DNA of 64,000 bases from positions 4,700,701 to 4,764,700 of the forward strand of contig SCFE01000004.1 of the NCBI GenBank assembly GCA_004352715.1, read 5' to 3'. The notes beneath the pieces were generated by a model. That model saw nothing but the letters and a program-made list of their open reading frames with translations, had not been told where the DNA came from and did no database searches. This document shows, one piece after another, positions 45,557-55,312 of the stretch; the first letter of the stretch is position 1, and every line of letters begins with the position of its first letter. The stretch comes from Hofstenia miamia (taxonomy: Eukaryota > Xenacoelomorpha > Acoela). The position numbers were made by a program, and so were the translations under genes.

Positions 45557-45817
45557 ATTTAATGATCACTTGCATTTCCTTTGAAAATGATGATTCACCA
45601 GAATGTACAGTGCATGTAAAATTCTTACTGCTTTTATCATTTGCGAAATGAGTTGTTACAACCTTACGATTGGAAATTGTTTCATCTCCATCAATTGCAA
45701 GTTTTTGAAATGTACAGTAGTCCTTCAAAGAGCAGGCTACATTGTATGTTTGATTGAATGTGACATTTTGAGTATCTTGGAATATTATGTCATTTGTTTC
45801 ACATGGAGGATCTCTAT
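45557..45817 (-). CDS. Exon: Ig-like domain
   Basis: 87 codons, preceded by the acceptor CAATTTTTAG and followed by the donor AAAT-GTAAGT (45556-45551), phase 1 at both ends, as is typical for Ig-domain exons. The text has D-P-P-C-E-T-N-D near the start, Y-N-V-A-C-S-L (B-strand Cys) and N-F-T-C-T-V-H-S (F-strand Cys), ending M-Q-V-I-I-K. The usual core Trp is replaced (C-T-F-Q-K-L). Potential N-glycosylation sites (N-V-T, N-Q-T, N-F-T) suggest an extracellular location. It lies 20.6 kb upstream, in minus sense, of the Ig-transmembrane exon, so the two probably belong to one gene, though a separate gene is possible. Confidence 0.72.
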
Positions 45818-47872
45818 CTAAAAATTGTCTGATAATTAACATTTACAAACATAAACATACATTGCAAAAAATGAATTCAGTCAGTGAAATGAAATAATTG
45901 CTGGATGTATTTGTATAGAAACTTTCAATGAAAATGCATTTGAGTAATCATAATTTAATTTATGCAAATATTAAACAAAGGGAAACAGAACAAATAGTTC
46001 CTTTAAATGTTTGACTTGAAAAAAATTCACAAGCCATCACATTTAATGAGATAATTCACCATGTTCTTTTGAAGAAGCAGATAGTAGCATTTAGACATTT
46101 CTTAATATGATGATTTTAGTTTGAATTGTCAAGGAAAATAACTGATTTGCCTATCCAAGAATATGAATAATCAGCAATTGTGCATGTTCCACTATCTAGT
46201 TCAGAAAAATAATTAATCAAATTTCTGTATAAGGTCCTGGAAGCTCATTGGTAAAATTATTGTCTCCATTTTCCTAATATTGTCATTTGGCTGCTGGACA
46301 TTAATAACTGAAAGATACATCAAGGAATGATCCAATAATGAAGTTTTTATAAGCTTTTCTCTCAAATTATTTATATAATACATAAAAAATGCTCAAAATT
46401 TTATTTAAGGACATTCCAAAATATTAAACAAACATATATAGGCTAACTACAATCACTATTGTGATATTTTTTACAAAATCTATAATTAATTAAAAAATAA
46501 TTTATTTTCATTGTTTATAATGTAACTATATTTGAAATTATTTGATAATATTTTTTGAAGTCATTTGAATTAGCTTTATTATTAGCTCACTATTGGATAT
46601 ATTGCTGTCTCATTAGTTGCCCAGCTGTCAAATGCCAAAAAATTGACAATGGCAATTATGGAAACAGTAATGGGCCAGCAATGGCCCATGAATCCTAATT
46701 GCTTTGGTAGGCACATTTGAATTTCAAATTCCACTAATATTATATTTGAAATTAAATGAAATAAATCACAAGAAATAATGAATACAATATAAAATAATTT
46801 TATGTAAAGCTGTTTTTATTTAACTAAACACAGGGTTTCCACTAATTTTTTGTGATGTAGTTTATCAATGTAAGTATTTTATTTGATGCTAATACTGTTA
46901 TTATTATGACATTAAATCATGCTCAGTATAAACCAGCCTCTGATATTAATATATTGTCATGCATTGTAACTGCCTGGTGTATATGTTGCCTAGGTGTTAA
47001 CACATAATTTTTATCCCCAATTGGGTAAATTTGATATGTATAAAAATTTATGGGACAATATGCAAGACATATAACCCAAGTGAATGCATAAACTATGTTA
47101 AACATATTTGAAAGTCAAAAGCTAAGGAACATTTGGGAGTTGAATTGAAGCCATCCAGAGACAAACTTAAATTTTTTTGAATATAAATGCATTGGATGCA
47201 AAAATAATTTCCAACAGTGACAACTATTTGGGGGAAAGGGGGTAGGGTTCTAGCCATCCAAGCCACCCTTATTAATTAGCATCTGTTGAAAGTTTCATTG
47301 ATAAATTAACATACCCCGTATAAATGGAGGCAGCTTGAGCTTTGGTATGTGGATACCTAAAAACCAGTTAGTAAGAATGAAGCACAAAAACTATATTAGA
47401 ATAAAATGATTGGAATATGATTCTAATTGTAACAGGTTATGGCTATAGACTTGAAATATTTAAAGAAATTGTAAGCACATCAATTTCAGAGGCATGAACA
47501 GTGAGCATTATATATTTAATAGTAAAATCTAAAAAAATGTAAATTGGCTCATGCTAACTAGCAAAGAGAGTGATATTTGTGCAAGAGCAAATATACACAC
47601 CCACACTGCAGTATAACTTTAAGAATCTTAGCAGTGATTGTGATGCAAATGAAACAAACCATAACATCAATTTTGAACACTCATTCTGTAAAAGTTGATG
47701 AATACTCTGTAATATATTTTACTAGTATTGTCTATGAAATAAAACATCCTTTGAAAATATTCTCATAGAATTGACATTATTTTATTACAAATGGAATATA
47801 TATTTGAATGCAGTCTTAACAATACTTAACAATTGTACTACGGATTTTGTCTTCATTGAATGGAATATGCAG
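45818..47872. other. Non-coding, with a possible broken Ig-like exon near 46105-46305
   Basis: On the minus strand an acceptor-like TATCTTTCAG near 46305 is followed by phase-1 text. In a shifted frame there is S-E-L-D-S-G-T-C-T-I-A, which resembles the D-x-G-x-Y-x-C signature of an Ig F strand. Stops and frameshifts prevent a clean domain. A CAATGG/GGCCCAT palindrome-rich patch lies near 46640-46700. Otherwise nothing is recognised. Confidence 0.25.
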
Positions 47873-49640
47873 TGTACCATCTCCTACAAAGCCCAATGTC
47901 CATTTGTTTAATCTTATAATTTAATTTTATAGTAATTCAGTGGGCAGGGATCTAATGGTTTCTCTCTGCTTAGCACTTTATTAATATGTCTTTGGTAATT
48001 AATTACTTGATGCATTAATAATCACTATTTAGGTGAAGTTGCAGCAGTGCTCACATAGTTGGGCATCTGCCCGATGCAGCTCTCCTTGTCAACAATAGAT
48101 TCAGCAATCCAAGTTCTTCAAAGTGTCTCCAACACTCAGCTCAATGAAATTAATTATGTGTGACTTAAGCTATGACGATGCTTACTAATTAATAAATTTT
48201 GTAAAGTGTTCTGTGGTGTTTTGATTTATTACTTAGACTATTGTAAGTCTTTGCAACTGGGGATTAGCACTAGCTGTTTCATTAATAATTAACCAACAGT
48301 GTTGCCATTACCAAAAATTATCAGCATTTAAATTACTAAATAAATAATTAGCAGCTTCTTAACCTATATGTAAGATAGTTAAAATAATAAACTGTCTCAT
48401 TATTGCTCATTTTCAATATTGCTCATTTCTCTTTACAAACATAAATTCAAAATATTACATACTTCTGTCTAAAACATTCAATTGGTCTCTTAAAACACTT
48501 AACTTTGGGCAAAAACATGACAGTTCATCCATCTATTGAATTCAATATAAAATATTTGCTCCTTATTACAGAATCCAAATGCATATGGTATCAATATTAT
48601 TTAAGTGTAAATCTGGTACACCTTCTCTTTCATTTTGTAAGCAATATATTAAGTTAAATGAATGTTCTCAAAAATTGTTATGCTTAGATAAACATTCAAA
48701 TAGTTTTCACCACATAGCAACTAAAATTTGGAATAACTTAGACCATGAAATTAAAATGGAAATTAACTACAAAAAATTTAGAAAAAAAGTGCGTTCATTC
48801 CTCTTTCACAGACAATGCATACTTAATGACAATAATACACTACACTCCTTCGAAAATTTTATATGATTCTAGATAATGTACACACACACACACACACAAA
48901 TCCCCAATAAACACACACCACACAATTATATATATGTATATGTTACTATTATTTTGTAAATAGTTTTTTTATAGTCTTGTACCAAAGAATTTTTGCAATA
49001 AATTGCTTTTGACTCTTGGTCAAATTACACTCAACAATTTGGATCTAGAAAAAGAATTAATAAATAACATATGCTTGGCTCACTAGCCATTTATCAAGTT
49101 TATTATTAAGTACATGTTCAAATACAATTGGTAGCCAGTTAAATGGGTAATCAGAAAAATCCTAGTTGTACACCTACATTAGGTGCATTTTGTGAATCAG
49201 GGGCAAAGAACCTAGAATCATTACCATCATACTATCCTGACCACTACTCAACACAAACTGTTTAGCTTGACATTGTTAATAATTAAGCAAACCAGATATT
49301 AAAATAAAATAAGATATCTGAAGAATATACTTCAACACTTGTTCCAATGTTGTAATCCTATTTATACTTAAATCAAATTTAGTACCTGTTGATTTGAAAT
49401 TTAAATTAACTAGGCAGTTCTGCCTAGTTGGCTAAAAATATCGAGAATTGATTTCACCCTTGGTGTTTTGTCAAATCAATTAATCTACAAGCACTTTGCT
49501 TTTACAATTTTGTATTTTGATTTTACAAATTTTAATGAGCACAATTCATCATTTAAGTTGCTTTTTTGTTTTTAATCATCTTCTTTTTTCTTCTTTCTTC
49601 TAACTTAGTTTCAGCAGCTTATCTGATAGATTATGCTACA
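47873..49640 (-). mobile_element. Solo LTR, family B, with LINE insertion; TSD GCAG
   Basis: Plus-strand text starts TGTACCATCTCCTAC and ends AGATTATGCTACA. GCAG flanks it at 47869-47872 and 49641-49644. Landmarks such as GGGCATCTGCCCGATG near 48062, CTCAGCTCAATG, CCATTACCAAAAATTATC and GTACCTGTTGATTTG near 49382 follow family B. A LINE 3' end occupies about 48412-49014, which explains the 1768-bp length. The gene-regulatory CCAAGATGG motif is altered here (GCCTAGTTGGC). Confidence 0.9.
48412..49014 (+). mobile_element. 5'-truncated LINE 3' end (Jockey/CR1/L2-like RT C-terminus)
   Basis: The frame 48579-48866 encodes a segment H-H-I-A-T-K-I-W-N-N-L-D-H-E-I-K and, a little later, F-R-K-K-V-R-S-F-L-F. 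This is the A-x-K-L-W-N-S-L-P-x-x-I-R ... F-K-x-x-L-K-x-x-L-F pattern found at the end of many LINE reverse transcriptases. After the stop there is a 3' UTR with a CA tract (48880-48898) and a TTGCAATAAATTGC end near 49005. 5' truncation is the usual outcome of target-primed insertion. It sits within a family B LTR, so it is younger than that LTR. Confidence 0.72.
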
Positions 49641-50213
49641 GCAGTGCTAGATATTTTAAAGCACGACTTCACTCACCTCAAATTCTCTTCATTTTTGTGA
49701 TACTGGGTACACAATTAAATCACTTTCTGCAAAGCTTAATTTCAAATAATTTTCGACTATTCTTCAATTCATTAGAAAGTAGACAGGATTCAAAGTGATG
49801 GCATAATTAAAATTAACTGAATTTTACTTTGGGAAGAAGAAGCTTAACCAACAGGCTTGCTGTTGTACCCTGCAGCATACAACAAAACAACATGTTATGT
49901 TGTGTAAACTTGAAATTTGCAGTGAACAAAAATTTTGTGTGATGCATAAAATCCACTAGTCATAAAATTGACAGTTTTTTAATATGGACATAATCATACA
50001 ATGTGCTTGAAAAATAAAAGGTAAAATATTATTTTAATTAATTTATGATGAAAATAATTTCATTTAGACAGGTCTAACATTGATGATGAAAATTCTGAAA
50101 ATTTCATCAAAATTCCGCCCACGTAATGCACTGTTCTTTAATTTTTTCTAGTAATGCTTTACAAAAGATATTTAATACCTTTTCAGTACTTTATATATAT
50201 ATATATATATATA
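49641..50213. other. Non-coding; ends in a TA microsatellite at a gap
   Basis: No coding frame is supported. A (TA)n tract starts near 50190 and runs into the N-run. Confidence 0.6.
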
Positions 50214-51213
50214 NNNNNNNNNNNNNNNNNNNNNNNNNNNNNNNNNNNNNNNNNNNNNNNNNNNNNNNNNNNNNNNNNNNNNNNNNNNNNNNNNNNNNNN
50301 NNNNNNNNNNNNNNNNNNNNNNNNNNNNNNNNNNNNNNNNNNNNNNNNNNNNNNNNNNNNNNNNNNNNNNNNNNNNNNNNNNNNNNNNNNNNNNNNNNNN
50401 NNNNNNNNNNNNNNNNNNNNNNNNNNNNNNNNNNNNNNNNNNNNNNNNNNNNNNNNNNNNNNNNNNNNNNNNNNNNNNNNNNNNNNNNNNNNNNNNNNNN
50501 NNNNNNNNNNNNNNNNNNNNNNNNNNNNNNNNNNNNNNNNNNNNNNNNNNNNNNNNNNNNNNNNNNNNNNNNNNNNNNNNNNNNNNNNNNNNNNNNNNNN
50601 NNNNNNNNNNNNNNNNNNNNNNNNNNNNNNNNNNNNNNNNNNNNNNNNNNNNNNNNNNNNNNNNNNNNNNNNNNNNNNNNNNNNNNNNNNNNNNNNNNNN
50701 NNNNNNNNNNNNNNNNNNNNNNNNNNNNNNNNNNNNNNNNNNNNNNNNNNNNNNNNNNNNNNNNNNNNNNNNNNNNNNNNNNNNNNNNNNNNNNNNNNNN
50801 NNNNNNNNNNNNNNNNNNNNNNNNNNNNNNNNNNNNNNNNNNNNNNNNNNNNNNNNNNNNNNNNNNNNNNNNNNNNNNNNNNNNNNNNNNNNNNNNNNNN
50901 NNNNNNNNNNNNNNNNNNNNNNNNNNNNNNNNNNNNNNNNNNNNNNNNNNNNNNNNNNNNNNNNNNNNNNNNNNNNNNNNNNNNNNNNNNNNNNNNNNNN
51001 NNNNNNNNNNNNNNNNNNNNNNNNNNNNNNNNNNNNNNNNNNNNNNNNNNNNNNNNNNNNNNNNNNNNNNNNNNNNNNNNNNNNNNNNNNNNNNNNNNNN
51101 NNNNNNNNNNNNNNNNNNNNNNNNNNNNNNNNNNNNNNNNNNNNNNNNNNNNNNNNNNNNNNNNNNNNNNNNNNNNNNNNNNNNNNNNNNNNNNNNNNNN
51201 NNNNNNNNNNNNN
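50214..51213. other. Assembly gap (1000 N)
   Basis: Default-size gap. It hides whatever lies upstream of the R2-like C-terminus, probably the rest of that LINE's reverse transcriptase. Confidence 1.
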
Positions 51214-51648
51214 TGATAATGATAAGTGTAGGCTATGTAAGAAAGAGGCTGAGACAGCAGACCATCTGATAACAGGGTGTGGGAAGTTGGCACAAAATAA
51301 GTATAGATTCAGGCATGACAAGGTGGGAAGAATGGTTCACTGGAGTTTGAAGCATGCGTTAGAAGCAGGAGACAAGTGGTATGAGCACAAGCCACAGGGC
51401 GTCATAGAAAATGATAAGGTGATGATACTGTACAACTTCAACATACAGACAAGCAAGGTAATAGAAGCACGGAGACCAGACATAGTAGTCCCAGAAATTG
51501 TAGGAGCTCTAGAATCAGTAAGAAGCATAAAAGATACTTGGAGGGGTTTGGAGTCCCAAAATGGGGAGGAGCAGTAGCACAGAAGGCAGCATTGTTAGGA
51601 ACAGCTAGAGTCCTGAGGAAAGCTCTCAGACTCCCTGGGAACTGGTGA
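51214..51648 (+). pseudogene. R2-like non-LTR retrotransposon, C-terminal region
   Basis: The frame from the gap to a stop at 51575-51577 has a C-x2-C-x8-H-x4-C finger (C-R-L-C...D-H-L-I-T-G-C), followed by R-H-D-K-V-G and, further on, A-R-R-P-D-I-V-V. The order finger, RH-x-x-V, R-P-D is that of LINEs with a restriction-like endonuclease (R2/NeSL/Hero group), where the P-D belongs to the nuclease core. After the stop a shifted frame gives Q-K-A-A-L-L-G-T-A-R-V-L-R-K to a TGA at 51646-51648, so the C-terminus is frameshifted, and the nuclease between these parts looks shortened. A second fragment of the same element lies at 54016-54150. Confidence 0.68.
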
Positions 51649-52072
51649 GTTTCCTGAGGAGAGAGGGATACCAGCATGAAGCTGTGAGAAGTAAGAATAA
51701 TAATAAATTCTTTTGAGAAGCATAATAGAGATTGAATAAATAACCTGTCACAGACAATTGTGGTGATAATTCAAACAGCAGCAATGTTGGTAGAATATTT
51801 ACAACTTATTTTTGTTATTGGTACTTATCTATAAAATAATTATAAAAATACTTAGAGAAACAACAATAATTGTAGGAGAATTATGCACACATTACTTTTG
51901 ATTGTTTAACTAGTATTGAACTATTACAAAGATTTTTGAAGAAACAAGTGATTCTGTAGCAAAAGTTATTACTTTTATCTTCTGATTGTTCAATTTGTTG
52001 TCCATGCAACATTGGCATAATTGGTGTTACTAAACTTAAATTATTCCTATGACATCTATTGCAGATGACTTA
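51649..52072. other. Non-coding, flank of the Harbinger element
   Basis: A short 3' UTR-like run (AATAATAATAAATTC) of the R2-like LINE, then AT-rich sequence up to the TTA target site. Confidence 0.5.
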
Positions 52073-52308
52073 GGCACTGCGTGCACTAGTGATTTTTAAT
52101 TTGCGCAAATACTAAACTATTTAGTTTACAAAATCGAAAACATTTTTATTAACATCAACGCGCACTATCAATTTAACAATCACAGAAATTAAAAAATTTC
52201 TGTGTGATCTATTTTCGTGTTTATAAACTATTTGACCAATGAAATTGAACATACTGTTTTCAACAGACATGCTGCCACTGCAATTAATTAATTGATAAAT
52301 TCGCGACA

Positions 52309-52490
52309 AAGACAGAAGTAGAAATTGAAAAATTCATTACAGCAGTTGAAATGCCACCTGTGCTTTACAATATAATGTTAAGAGAATATTCTGATAAACT
52401 GTTAAAAGAAAAATTATGGCAGGAGCTTTATGAAGAGTTTATCATAAATTTTACTGAGCTAAATGACAGAAAAAAAGGATCAAAGTATTA
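52309..52490 (+). CDS. Harbinger accessory protein, MADF domain N-terminal exon
   Basis: The plus frame reads E-V-E-I-E-K-F-I, then M-P-P-V-L-Y-N, L-K-E-K-L-W-Q-E-L and later L-N-D-R-K-K. This is the N-terminal half of a MADF domain (helix with a bulky-aromatic spacing, then the Trp-containing helix). MADF proteins bind DNA and, in Harbinger elements, the accessory protein helps bring transposase to the ends. A donor-like AAA-GTATTA lies near 52480. The start codon is uncertain: no ATG precedes the domain in frame before a stop. The second half is at 53590-53937, so the transposase gene would sit in this gene's intron on the other strand. Confidence 0.65.
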
Positions 52491-52723
52491 TTTAGCATAT
52501 TATTTTAAATACCAGTGTTTTTATTTTTTTAAAGAGCTAAGTCTGTGCATGATATCAATAATTCTCGTATTTATAGTTTGGTTAACTAAATACTTGGATA
52601 AATAACTGTCCCTCTAGTTTATATCTATCCACAACTGAATATTGATTGTTTATATGTAAGTCATCGTAATTTTGTATGTATATACAGTATTTGCTATTGT
52701 TAACCTACATGTACATGTATAAT

Positions 52724-53537
52724 CTAATTTTGTAGATACCAAAAATTCGTTCCCTGGATACCAATTGCATTAAAATTCTGCATAGGGTAAATGAACAATT
52801 CATCTTCAAATACTACACCTTCATTTTTACGAATGTATTTGTGCAGGATACAGCAGCACTTTTTAATGGCAATGCATAATTCATGATTGACATCTAGCGC
52901 CCTTAATAAAATCCGCCGTTTGGTAGTCATAATACCAAAGCAACATTCAACCATTTGTCTTGCACGTGATATACAATAATTCAATATATGCTTGCAAATA
53001 TTTAAATTTCTGTTTGAATAAGGCCTTAAGATATTGTTTGTTATTCCAAAAGCCTCATCTCCAACAAAAACAAATGGTATTTCTTTAGCAGTATTTCGAA
53101 TAGGTCTTGGAGACAGAATTCCCAATTTGTCATTTGAAATATATTTCCCAAATTTTGAGCAATTAAAGATGTTTGAATCACTGGAAGAATCATAAGCTCC
53201 AACTTCAATAGATGTAAAACAGTAATCAGTATCAGCAACAGCCATTAGGACAACAGAGTAAAATAGTTTGTAATTGAAATACTGCGAGCCACTTTGATTG
53301 GGCCTTTTTATTCTAATATGTTTGCCATCAATGACACCAATGCAATTCAGAAAGTGTGTGCGTTCATAAAATTCCTCGGCTGACTTCAACCATGAATTAG
53401 TGTCTTTTTTATGCATGTAAGCTTGTTTTAATGATTTTCAAATAGCATTGCAATTATCAGAAACAATTTCTCTGAGAGTTGTTGCACCAAGACAATAGTC
53501 ATAATGAAATGAAATGAATTGCCAGTCGCTAGATACC
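52724..53537 (-). pseudogene. PIF/Harbinger DDE transposase (HARBI1-like), one nonsense codon
   Basis: The main frame is 52724-53416. First catalytic Asp: C-I-G-V-I-D-G-K-H-I near 53318-53347. Second: G-A-Y-D-S-S-S-D-S-N-I-F near 53164-53200. Third acidic residue: F-V-G-D-E-A-F near 53045-53068. The end has R-A-R-Q-M-V-E-C-C-F-G-I-M, a hallmark close to the C-terminus. These make up the DDE_Tnp_4 nuclease domain, which cuts and joins transposon ends in the nucleus. Upstream of the first Met the same frame continues through G-A-T-T-L-R-E-I-V to an acceptor near 53537, but a TGA at 53438-53440 interrupts it where related proteins usually have Trp. N-terminal exons were not located. Confidence 0.88.
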
Positions 53538-53589
53538 TAAAATACTGTATTATTATGTAATCATATATACATATTACATATGTAATAGT

Positions 53590-53937
53590 CTGTGTCTGCA
53601 TATATTGTATATTTACGGAAACAGCTGCAAAATAAGTGGAAAAATTTGAAAACGTGCTTCAGAAGGGAGCATTTGGCACAAAAGAATTGTAAATCAGGTT
53701 TGGCTGCAAAGAAGCAAAGAACGTATATATATTTTAATCAACTTCTATTTTTCACGCCGACCATGGAGGGACCTTTTCCCTCTGGAAACTACATAGGCAG
53801 TGGCAGTGATAAGGAAAATTCCAGTGACGAAGGTCTTTTGGATTATAACATGCAATCCACCTCAGCTTCAATACCAACAAGAGGAAGAACTGCATTTTTG
53901 AGCAGAAAACGACAGCAAAGGATCAAATAATAAGAAC
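53590..53937 (+). CDS. Harbinger accessory protein, MADF domain C-terminal exon and tail
   Basis: The plus frame reads L-R-K-Q-L-Q-N-K-W-K-N-L-K-T-C-F-R-R-E, then K-S-G-L-A-A-K-K-Q-R-T-Y-I-Y-F-N-Q-L-L-F-F. It is the second half of the MADF domain (the W-K-N-L helix and the conserved Y-x-Y/F-F-D-x-L-x-F-L end). A low-complexity Ser/acidic tail follows and then a basic end, R-K-R-Q-Q-R-I-K, finishing near 53928. The frame is intact. Acceptor candidates lie near 53588 and 53626; the exact junction with the exon at 52309-52490 is not resolved because the phases of the visible sites do not agree. Confidence 0.72.
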
Positions 53938-54015
53938 AACTCATTGAAATACCACAAAGAAAAAGGAAAATGAAGAAATTGATGAGGACAGGTATTTCCT
54001 ATTGTCTCTATTGCA

Positions 54016-54150
54016 TTAGATCATCTGATAACAGGGTGTGAGAAGTTGGCACAGAATGAGTATAAATTCAGGCATGACAAGGTGGGACGAATGGTTCACT
54101 GGAGCTTGAGCAGGCAGCATGCGTTATAAGCAGGAGACAAATGGTATGAG
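54016..54150 (+). mobile_element. Fragment of the R2-like LINE inside the Harbinger element
   Basis: ATCATCTGATAACAGGGTGTG through ATGGTATGAGCA closely matches 51257-51392, with a 7-bp insertion and scattered substitutions. It carries the finger's second half and the R-H-D-K-V region. It lies directly after the MADF tail. Confidence 0.85.
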
Positions 54151-54856
54151 CAAATGCACAATAGATAAACTTTAGTTTTCCGCTTCCGGTCCATTGTCAA
54201 CAACTATCTGCACATCACGAAAATATCTTTGAAACTTCTGGTTATTTCCAGCAACACAATCAGTCTGTTTCACCAACTAACACCCGTGAACAAAACAACA
54301 AAAACTAGACTTTTATGTTTACATGTTTTGTTAGTTATTATCCAATAAATGGTATTTTAGCATTGTATTTATTTCAGTTTATCTATGTAGCACTAAGGCA
54401 TTTATTTAAAAAATAACTTATTAAATCTAGGATACTAAATGTGCTAACTAACCTTAAAGTAAGAGCCAATCATTCAACAGGTAGTATTGCTTTACGAAAA
54501 CGTGTATCTGCATATGATATTATTGGTCTATGCAAATACAGTAGTTAATCGAAACTCTGAAAGCTCATTCTAAAATAATTGTAAAACTATGTAGGGTATT
54601 GACGCAATGTATTATACAGCTTATAAAATTTTCCATCAACTAAACGCGAATTTAGCAGTGGATGCACCCAAAATCGTTTTTTGCGTCTTCTTTTTCGCAA
54701 TTCAATTGTCACAACGCATGCTGTTTCAATGAAATCCATTTTGAAATGAACGATTGAGCAGAATAAAAATCACTAGTGGGTGCTTGAAAACATTTTGATA
54801 AACTATTTAATTTGCAAATTATTTAGTTGTTAAATTAAAAAATCAACAGTGCCTTA

Positions 54857-55271
54857 GCGGACTAGCAATGAGAAAAAATTATTAAAAGGGTAACATGTTT
54901 GTAAATATATCTACCAGTTCACAGTGAAAACAGAAATAAATACTGACTGACAGATAAACATCAACATTGTGAAATCAAGCATTGGTTGTTCTAATTACCA
55001 CAGATATTTCCTTCTCATACATTGCACGTGACAAGAATACTTCATCTGCATTTTCAAAATTAAATAAAAAATTATTTCACTATGAATTTAATTAAATATC
55101 CAGTTAACTGTGATAGCAAATTGAAATCAATTCAAGATTTCATGACACTTAATTTCAGTACTGAATTTTGGAGTACTATGTTTTTACATATTTAGATATA
55201 ATTAATAGTATAATAGATTTACTTACTGCGACTGGTTTCTAAAATATTGAATTTTATTAAAATGCATTGGT

Positions 55272-55312
<41 letters not shown>

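Larger units (their letters stand above)
52073..54853. mobile_element. PIF/Harbinger DNA transposon, end to end; TSD TTA
   Basis: Both ends are visible. The left end is GGCACTGCGTGCACTAGTG and the right end, in reverse complement, is GGCACTGTTGATTTTTTAA. They are inverted repeats that stay alignable for about 70 bp (A-TTTTTAATTT, then a TATTTAGTTTA-like block). TTA flanks the element at 52070-52072 and 54854-54856, the 3-bp target characteristic of this superfamily. It encodes a DDE transposase (minus) and a MADF-type DNA-binding protein (plus), the normal two-protein set. An R2-like LINE fragment is present at 54016-54150. Confidence 0.9.

Noticed and set aside
48880-48898. CA tract and short repeats as a CRISPR or satellite array
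   Set aside because: It is a single short dinucleotide tract within the LINE 3' UTR; no spaced direct repeats were found in the window.
55274-55311. TA microsatellites as replication origin or promoter
   Set aside because: Simple (TA)n tracts here (also 15234, 20930 and 50190) have no associated motifs and sit next to gaps or in non-coding DNA.
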